Origin: an uncultured Rhodobiaceae bacterium
GTDB lineage: Archaea > Thermoplasmatota > Poseidoniia > Poseidoniales > Poseidoniaceae
DNA length: 11,238 nt
Direction of reading: 5' to 3'
NCBI GenBank assembly: GCA_937911445.1
Contig: CALDQY010000135.1
Coordinates: 1-11,238 of the forward strand
Shown: positions 6,294 through 11,238 of the stretch, piece by piece
Layout of the letters: each line of letters starts with the position of its first letter
Position numbering within the stretch: the stretch's first letter is position 1
Notes under the pieces: generated by a model
What the model was told of the DNA's origin: nothing
Database searches by the model: none
Seen by the model: the letters and a program-made list of their open reading frames with translations, nothing else
Made by a program: the position numbers and the translations under genes

Positions 6294-7910
6294 ATGGGCT
6301 CAAACATGCCTCGTGTACTCATCATTGGCACAGGCATTGCTGGACTCTTTGCAGCCTTACGTCTTGCAAACGAAGGTTTCGAAGTCGAGATCATTACCAA
6401 ACAGCGACCAAAGGATTCCTCGACCAATTGGGCACAAGGAGGTATTGCAGCAATTCTTGACAAAACCAATCTGCAAGAAATCGATGGACACATCAAGGAC
6501 ACGCTCGATGCAGGTGATGGTCTGTGCGACGAGGATGTTGTTCGTATGGTCGTTGAAGAAGCCGGTGAACGAATCTTGGATTTGCTTTCCATCGGTGTTG
6601 AGTTTGAGCGGAACAAGGATGGAGCGTTCCAACTGGCACAAGAAGGTGGACATTCATCAAGACGTATCTTGCATGCAAAAGACGCTACTGGGAGGGAGAT
6701 TGAACGAGCGCTTACAACGGCTGCACGAGAACACGACCGAATCACAATGCGCCCGAATACCCTTGCAATCGACCTCATTCAACGACAACACAAATCACCA
6801 AGCAAAGGCGTTTGTGGAGTTTGGGCACTCGATCAAGACACGAATCAAGTCATGACCATCATTGGAGATGCCGTCATTCTTGCAACTGGTGGAGCCGGGC
6901 AGCTTTGGGAAAAGACAACAAATCCATCCGTGTCAACAGGCGACGGTATTGCCATGGCCTATAGAACAGGGGCCTCCATCATCAACATGGCCTTTGTACA
7001 GTTCCATCCAACGGCACTCGTCGTTGAAGGAGAGCGTCCCTTTTTGATAACTGAAGCATTGCGAGGAGAAGGCGCAGTCTTACTCGACCAAGAGGGATAT
7101 CGTTCATGGAAAGCAAGTGGTCAAGAAGATCCCACACCGTTTTCATTTACTCTGAAAGCCTCATCTCTCGGCTCAATGGCGACACGAGACGTCGTAGCAA
7201 GAGCCATCGATCAACGATGTGCAGAGACAGGATTCTCACACGTCTATCTCGTCACAGAACATTTGGATACCCAACGTCTTAACGAGCGATTTCCAATGAT
7301 TGCAGAACGATTGGGCAAAGACGGACTCATGCTCGGAATCGACCCACTACCTGTTTCACCAGCAGCGCATTACATCGTAGGAGGCATCGAAGTGGACGAT
7401 GTTGGTTCGGCATTGCTGGCAGAATCAAGGCAACCCATTCCAGGATTGTTCGCCATTGGTGAAGTGGCGTGCACCGGCATGCACGGTGCGAATCGACTCG
7501 CTTCAAACAGTCTTTTGGAAGCCGTTGTGTTTGCTCACCGCTGTTCAGCTCATCTCATTGAGAAAGGAATCTCCGAGATTGAATACTCTCCACCAAACTG
7601 GCGCTCCGATGGTTTACATGCGTTGCAGGAACACGGTCCAGTCGCTCACGATCGTGCTGCACTGAACCAAACAATGCGGTTCGAAGTAGGCGTATCGAGA
7701 CGATTTGCTCGATTGCAACGGGCGATACGTCGCTTGCATTTGCTTGAGGAAGAAATTGATGTCATTTGGAAATCAAGCCTCCCAACTCGAGAAATCGTCG
7801 AGTTGAGAAATATGATTCTGGTCGGGATTCTTGTTGCAGAAGATGCAGAACGTCGAGACGAAAATAGAGGATTGCACTTCAACAAAGATCTCAACGAAGG
7901 TGTTCAATGA
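6294..7910 (+). CDS. nadB: L-aspartate oxidase
   Basis: NadB is an FAD flavoenzyme that oxidises L-aspartate to iminoaspartate, which NadA condenses with dihydroxyacetone phosphate to quinolinate, the precursor of NAD. The 538-residue length is typical. Visible in order: the Rossmann GTGIAGLFAALRLA (12-25), NWAQGGIAA (45-53) contacting FAD, EGGHSSRRILHAKDATG (117-133) with the family's active-site Glu/His-containing loop, ATGGAGQLW (197-205), FVQFHPTAL (234-242), LITEALRGEG (251-260), RDVVARAI (298-305), SPAAHYIVGGIEVD (His359), and the second FAD segment GLFAIGEVACTGMHGANRLASNSLLEA with Arg401. The substrate-binding His and Arg positions known from E. coli NadB seem to be kept (H238, R298, H359, R401). 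A shorter helical C-terminal domain follows. The ATG at 6306 (MPRVLIIGTG) is an equally reasonable start; neither has a clear ribosome site. No nadA or nadC is in the window. The 3' end overlaps panE by 20 bases, tail to tail. Confusion with succinate dehydrogenase or fumarate reductase flavoproteins is unlikely given the NadB-type motifs. Confidence 0.93.
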   Translation: MGSNMPRVLIIGTGIAGLFAALRLANEGFEVEIITKQRPKDSSTNWAQGGIAAILDKTNLQEIDGHIKDTLDAGDGLCDEDVVRMVVEEAGERILDLLSIGVEFERNKDGAFQLAQEGGHSSRRILHAKDATGREIERALTTAAREHDRITMRPNTLAIDLIQRQHKSPSKGVCGVWALDQDTNQVMTIIGDAVILATGGAGQLWEKTTNPSVSTGDGIAMAYRTGASIINMAFVQFHPTALVVEGERPFLITEALRGEGAVLLDQEGYRSWKASGQEDPTPFSFTLKASSLGSMATRDVVARAIDQRCAETGFSHVYLVTEHLDTQRLNERFPMIAERLGKDGLMLGIDPLPVSPAAHYIVGGIEVDDVGSALLAESRQPIPGLFAIGEVACTGMHGANRLASNSLLEAVVFAHRCSAHLIEKGISEIEYSPPNWRSDGLHALQEHGPVAHDRAALNQTMRFEVGVSRRFARLQRAIRRLHLLEEEIDVIWKSSLPTREIVELRNMILVGILVAEDAERRDENRGLHFNKDLNEGVQ

Positions 7911-8817
7911 TGGACGCCAGAGCGTGGTTCAAGGGTGTTTGAAGGCCAACCATTTCACCACGACGACAAATTTCCCCATTGAGTGCGTTGATTTCAGTTT
8001 CACGTCCTGAGTGAATGTCTTGCAACATCGAGCAACGATTGCCACGTGTTGCCTCGAGGACAGTACGTAACTGTTCGATGAGAATGTCATCGTTAGCAAG
8101 ACGTACACCTTCTGCACGTGCAATCATTGCACCTTCTAACATAACACTTACAGCAGATTCAAACAACATTGGCTCAAGCAACGCTCCGTTTTCTTTTCCA
8201 AGCAATCCTGCAATCGGATTGATGGCAATGTTGAGGAGCATTTTGTTCCAAAGCAAGACGCGTCCATCCACCTCCCATCGTGGTTGAAGGCCTGCTTCAT
8301 TGAGGAGTTGAATGAGTCCTTCAGCCGATTGTTCAGTATGATGATGCATGAACGGCCCAACGGTGACCTGTCCAACACCTGCCCAACAAACGTGTCCTGG
8401 CTCAGGACGGTAAGCCCCATGCGTTGTCGTTGCAGCAAGGATGCGGTGTGCCCCAAATGTCTGGACCAACCGTTCTTCATGACCAAGTCCATTGGCAAGT
8501 GAACAAATCACGCCATCGTTGCGGAGCAGATGCTTTGCGACATCAAGATGCTGTTCAAAAGCAGTGGTTTTACCAGTCATCAGTACCACATCACAAGAGG
8601 ATTCAACCGATTCTGGTAAGGCCTGTTCTTCGAGAAGAATTTCCCACCGCTGTGCTGAGATTGTGGATTCTTTGATACCCGAAATGGTGAGCCCTTCGAC
8701 TGTGAGATGAGCAGCGTGAATCCCTCGTCCATAGAGAAGCAAATCACAGGATGTCGAAGCCAAACATCCAGCAAAAAGAGAGCCAATCGAACCAACACCA
8801 ACGATGCCGATTCTCAA
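7891..8817 (-). CDS. panE: 2-dehydropantoate 2-reductase (ketopantoate reductase) family protein
   Basis: The family reduces ketopantoate to pantoate with NADPH on the way to coenzyme A. The 308-residue product has an N-terminal Rossmann fold with GVGSIG (7-12) and an Arg at 31 (LYGRG) where NADPH-specific members hold the 2'-phosphate. LANGLGHEE (107-115) has Asn109 at the place of the cofactor and substrate Asn. The helical C-terminal domain has WNKMLLNIAINPIAGLLG (190-207) with the catalytic Lys192, and SMLQDIHSGRETEINALNG (263-281) with Ser263 and the catalytic acid Glu275, spaced 12 residues apart as in the E. coli enzyme (Ser244, Glu256). All expected catalytic residues are therefore present. 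The start is TTG at 8817: no in-frame ATG exists before residue 80, the Rossmann motif begins at residue 7, and GGAGG (8829-8825) sits 7 bases upstream. It follows the M50-like gene with a 2-base gap, so the two are very likely co-transcribed. A related 2-oxoacid substrate is possible, since this family contains paralogues. Confidence 0.9.
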   Translation of the reverse strand: MRIGIVGVGSIGSLFAGCLASTSCDLLLYGRGIHAAHLTVEGLTISGIKESTISAQRWEILLEEQALPESVESSCDVVLMTGKTTAFEQHLDVAKHLLRNDGVICSLANGLGHEERLVQTFGAHRILAATTTHGAYRPEPGHVCWAGVGQVTVGPFMHHHTEQSAEGLIQLLNEAGLQPRWEVDGRVLLWNKMLLNIAINPIAGLLGKENGALLEPMLFESAVSVMLEGAMIARAEGVRLANDDILIEQLRTVLEATRGNRCSMLQDIHSGRETEINALNGEICRRGEMVGLQTPLNHALASIIEHLR

Positions 8818-8819
8818 GA

Positions 8820-11238
8820 CTAAGCCTCCATGTAGGCTCCAAATGTGACCAGAAGAGCTCCATCTTGGTGTGTGAGCTGATAGGTATTGAACATGGCATC
8901 AGGAACGTCGAGTGTGAAATTATTCCAACCACTGGAGAGGGAACTCGGCAACGTTGTCAGATCCCAAGCAACATCACCAAAGGCATCGTGACGCAAAACG
9001 ATGTCCAAATCATTGCTGTTGTAGAGGGCAATCTCCAATTGTGATGTTTCGGAAGACATTGGTTCATCCCAAAGGCGGAGCGTTTGGTTGTTCTGGTACA
9101 GAATCAAATCAGGACCTACTTGGACCGTGAATTTGGATGCATGACCATCCTCTTGGTTGCAATAAACATAGGTGTCTGGTGATAACTTCAGATGGAGACT
9201 TTCATTTCCCTCTATAGAAGGAATCCTGTGTTTTGGTCTGATACTCAGATCCCAGGACCATTTGTTGTTGTCTGATTGAGGAGGTGCCGTCAAAAACCCA
9301 TTATATGGGCAAGATGAAGCATCCTCTTGATACAATGTGCCTCCCTGTTCAAACGGAGCGCCCCATCCATGTGTTCCGTTGATCAGCCATCCATTGTCGG
9401 ATGCTGATACGATGTGCGGCCACGTTGCGTCAAAACCTACCACAAACGACAGGTTGCCGATGTTGACCGATTGAAGAAGTGATTGAACTTGGAAAGGAAG
9501 GGCTTGATCGACACCATTCAAGCAAACAACTGTGTCGTCTGAGGACAATGCTTGTGTAAGTCCTGCTTGTCCATCAATCCAAAGGAATGGCAACCATTCA
9601 TTGCCCAAATCCGGGAAGGAAATGTTTGTTGCAAAATCTTCCTGGATGTGGACGTTGAGACAAGCGAGGACGCCATCATCATCTCGAACATGATGCCACT
9701 CTGCGGCAACAGATGCGTTGAGAAGAGGATGGATTGTTCCAGATTCGACAAATGCATCAGAACCATCGAAGACAATACTCAGTTCATAATCAATTGAAGT
9801 GGGTTGATGAGAAACGTTCTCGTGTTGCATTGCAAAGACGAACTCCAACGATTCACCTGGCTGTAACTCGCCTTCACAATGGTCATCTCCACACGAAAAG
9901 TAGGACGACCAAAGAGCGTTACCAACGATTCCGCCAGACACGTTGTATGAACGGTCTTGCATGGATGGATTCGTGAGTTCGATTGTAATCGATGCATTCC
10001 ATACAGTGGCAAGTTCAGCAAATTCATCCGCTGAAATTGCGTAGGTTGCCTCTGCATCCCATCGATTCACTGGTTCAACTGGGAACTGAGCAGGAATGGC
10101 GAATAAAATTGCAACAAAGAGGACAATACCCAGTCGACGGTGGTTGTCTTCGGACAAAGGTCGATCACCGTCCATGAGGACGGGGATTCGAGGATCTCCG
10201 CCCATGAACATCAGAAGTGGTATGAGGACAGACAACACTGGAATCCAAATGGTAAACCCATTGAATGCGTCGAAGATGAAGAAGGCTGCAGTGATGAGAA
10301 GCATGAACATCAGGATTTGCGTCCCTGTACTTCGAGCCTCATGAATCCCCATACGAGCCACAAGGATTCGACCACCAGGGAAGGTAGGAATCGGGAGCAT
10401 CAAGAGCCAACCGACCAGCGTTAGAAATCCAGCAGCGAAGAAGAATGGATGCCCCCAATCGAGTGTGTTTGAAAATGAGACATCAAAACCTGAGCTGACA
10501 AGTTCGATGAGGAACGGTGGATTCGCACGATATGGTTCGCTTGACAACATGTATGCATCCGGTGCCAACAACAATCCGAGTGTCCAAAACACGAATCCTG
10601 AAAGCAGCATCACAATGGGAACTGACACGGAAGTCCACGCTAATGAGGCTCGATCTGGCCAAGGACGTGCGTCCATGCGAGGCAGGGTTGGAATGAAAAA
10701 GATGCCAAATGGCCAAATGAAATAGGAAGTTGACAAACCAGAAAACAACCACAAGAGAACTGAAGGATCTGGAATCGGGAGGATATGGCCACTACGTACT
10801 CCGAATTTTGCAGAAACTCTTGTTTGAACAAAGGATGCCAGCAGGAGTGTTCCAAGGATCGGTAGCGCAAACCCTACCAATCCATCAAGATAGACCGATT
10901 CTGTAAACCAACCATTCTCTGGCCGACCACTGTCCATCCATCGGACGGCTGAGAGAAGCAATGTGATGATGGAAGCCGTCCACATGTAGAGATGGATTCG
11001 TGATCCTGGAAATTGACGATGAGGAAGTGGGAGTGTGGTCAACTGAATCACATCACCTCGACGTAATCGAGCCATCCAACCTAGACGCTCAAGATATGCA
11101 TTCAATTCAATAAAGTTCTCATCAAGTTGGTCGGATTCAATTTCCCATGTTGGCCATAATCCACCAACATGCGAACGAACGATAACGTACCTTTGGACGA
11201 TACCTTCGAGGAGATCTTTCTGGTTCCAAGCATCCTTA
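8820..11238 (-). CDS. Peptidase M50 (site-2 protease)-like membrane protein lacking zinc ligands, 5' end outside the window
   Basis: The frame stays open from the TAG at 8820 to the right edge, giving 805 visible residues (numbered from the edge) with the N terminus missing. A soluble N-terminal part (about 1-80, with FIELNAYLERLGWMARLRRG) matches the small domain before the membrane part of archaeal M50 proteins. About eight hydrophobic segments follow: 82-100, 116-139, 158-182, 199-224, 265-284, 305-325, 327-347 and 368-387. FFIPTLPRMDARPWPDRASL, LPIPTFPGGRIL (281-292) and GGDPRIPVLMDGDRPLSEDN then AIPAQFPV correspond to the archaeal M50 stretches '..R.PiPdR.al', 'NLLPvgqLDGGHi' and 'GhppPlnd.tPL....FvPvPi'. 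Where HExGH should be the sequence reads ASFVQT (134-139), and the aspartate of LDGG is a proline (P287). All three zinc ligands therefore seem absent. Residues about 388-805 form a predicted outside domain, Trp/Asp/Asn-rich, with about ten N-x-S/T sequons and several cysteines. It is likely a pseudoprotease; the role is unknown. It is co-directional with panE. Confidence 0.8.
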   Translation of the reverse strand, partial: KDAWNQKDLLEGIVQRYVIVRSHVGGLWPTWEIESDQLDENFIELNAYLERLGWMARLRRGDVIQLTTLPLPHRQFPGSRIHLYMWTASIITLLLSAVRWMDSGRPENGWFTESVYLDGLVGFALPILGTLLLASFVQTRVSAKFGVRSGHILPIPDPSVLLWLFSGLSTSYFIWPFGIFFIPTLPRMDARPWPDRASLAWTSVSVPIVMLLSGFVFWTLGLLLAPDAYMLSSEPYRANPPFLIELVSSGFDVSFSNTLDWGHPFFFAAGFLTLVGWLLMLPIPTFPGGRILVARMGIHEARSTGTQILMFMLLITAAFFIFDAFNGFTIWIPVLSVLIPLLMFMGGDPRIPVLMDGDRPLSEDNHRRLGIVLFVAILFAIPAQFPVEPVNRWDAEATYAISADEFAELATVWNASITIELTNPSMQDRSYNVSGGIVGNALWSSYFSCGDDHCEGELQPGESLEFVFAMQHENVSHQPTSIDYELSIVFDGSDAFVESGTIHPLLNASVAAEWHHVRDDDGVLACLNVHIQEDFATNISFPDLGNEWLPFLWIDGQAGLTQALSSDDTVVCLNGVDQALPFQVQSLLQSVNIGNLSFVVGFDATWPHIVSASDNGWLINGTHGWGAPFEQGGTLYQEDASSCPYNGFLTAPPQSDNNKWSWDLSIRPKHRIPSIEGNESLHLKLSPDTYVYCNQEDGHASKFTVQVGPDLILYQNNQTLRLWDEPMSSETSQLEIALYNSNDLDIVLRHDAFGDVAWDLTTLPSSLSSGWNNFTLDVPDAMFNTYQLTHQDGALLVTFGAYMEA
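8825..8829 (-). promoter_or_regulatory. Ribosome binding site that sets the TTG start of panE
   Basis: GGAGG on the minus strand lies within the last codons of the upstream gene (Met-Glu-Ala-stop) and 7 bases before the TTG at 8817. It is the strongest Shine-Dalgarno in the window and compensates for the weak start codon. It also suggests coupling of panE translation to the M50-like gene. Confidence 0.75.

Noticed and set aside
6086..6778. A 230-codon minus-strand frame across the nadB start
   Set aside because: It is Ser/Arg/Cys-rich low-complexity translation opposite the well-supported nadB and the membrane-protein gene, has no recognisable motif and no ribosome site. It is a shadow frame.
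10320..10350. HEAR in GIHEARST as a possible HExxH zinc site in the M50-like protein
   Set aside because: There is no second histidine at the required spacing, and it lies after, not before, the LPxPxxxGG motif, so it cannot be the catalytic helix.
11103..11105. TTG at 11105 as the true start of the M50-like gene
   Set aside because: The frame is open a further 44 codons to the window edge, and those residues (RYVIVRSHVGGLWPTWEIES and on) continue the expected N-terminal domain, so the start lies outside the window.

Overview
The window looks like ordinary chromosomal DNA from a free-living archaeon, most plausibly a planktonic euryarchaeon of the Marine Group II / Poseidoniales type. That placement is an inference. 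It rests on the archaeal-style M50 membrane protein, very acidic proteins, an archaeal-looking TATA-like element, Shine-Dalgarno sites of the GAGGTG/GGTGAT kind and use of TTG starts. No rRNA, tRNA, CRISPR array, insertion sequence or phage gene is visible. Coding density is very high and no gene-free stretch reaches 300 bases.

Left two thirds (minus strand, read right to left): a complete SMC ATPase gene (5340 to 1468), then scpA (kleisin, 1457 to 285), then the first 92 codons of scpB (276 to the left edge). Gaps are about 10 and 8 bases, and each downstream start has a clear ribosome binding site at or over the preceding stop codon. This is one operon for the SMC-ScpAB condensin that compacts and segregates the chromosome. 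The spacer upstream of smc carries a TATA-like TTTAAA and, about 30 bases downstream of it, a perfect 17-base palindrome that would sit at the transcription start, as a repressor site would.

Middle: upstream of smc on the same strand is an unrecognised four-helix membrane protein with a cytosolic tail ending in a CxxC...CxxC zinc knuckle (6222 to 5464). Divergent from it is nadB, L-aspartate oxidase (6294 to 7910, plus strand), the first step of de novo NAD synthesis.

Right third (minus strand): a large membrane protein (from beyond the right edge to 8820) is followed, with a 2-base gap, by a ketopantoate-reductase family gene, panE (8817 to 7891). The panE gene starts at TTG behind a strong GGAGG and overlaps the 3' end of nadB by 20 bases, tail to tail. 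The large protein has the architecture of an archaeal site-2 protease (peptidase M50), but all three expected zinc ligands appear to be missing, and a roughly 420-residue, sequon-rich domain follows the membrane part. It looks like an M50 pseudoprotease and is the most interesting item here. Most of the rest is core cellular machinery, and I see no multi-gene novel system.
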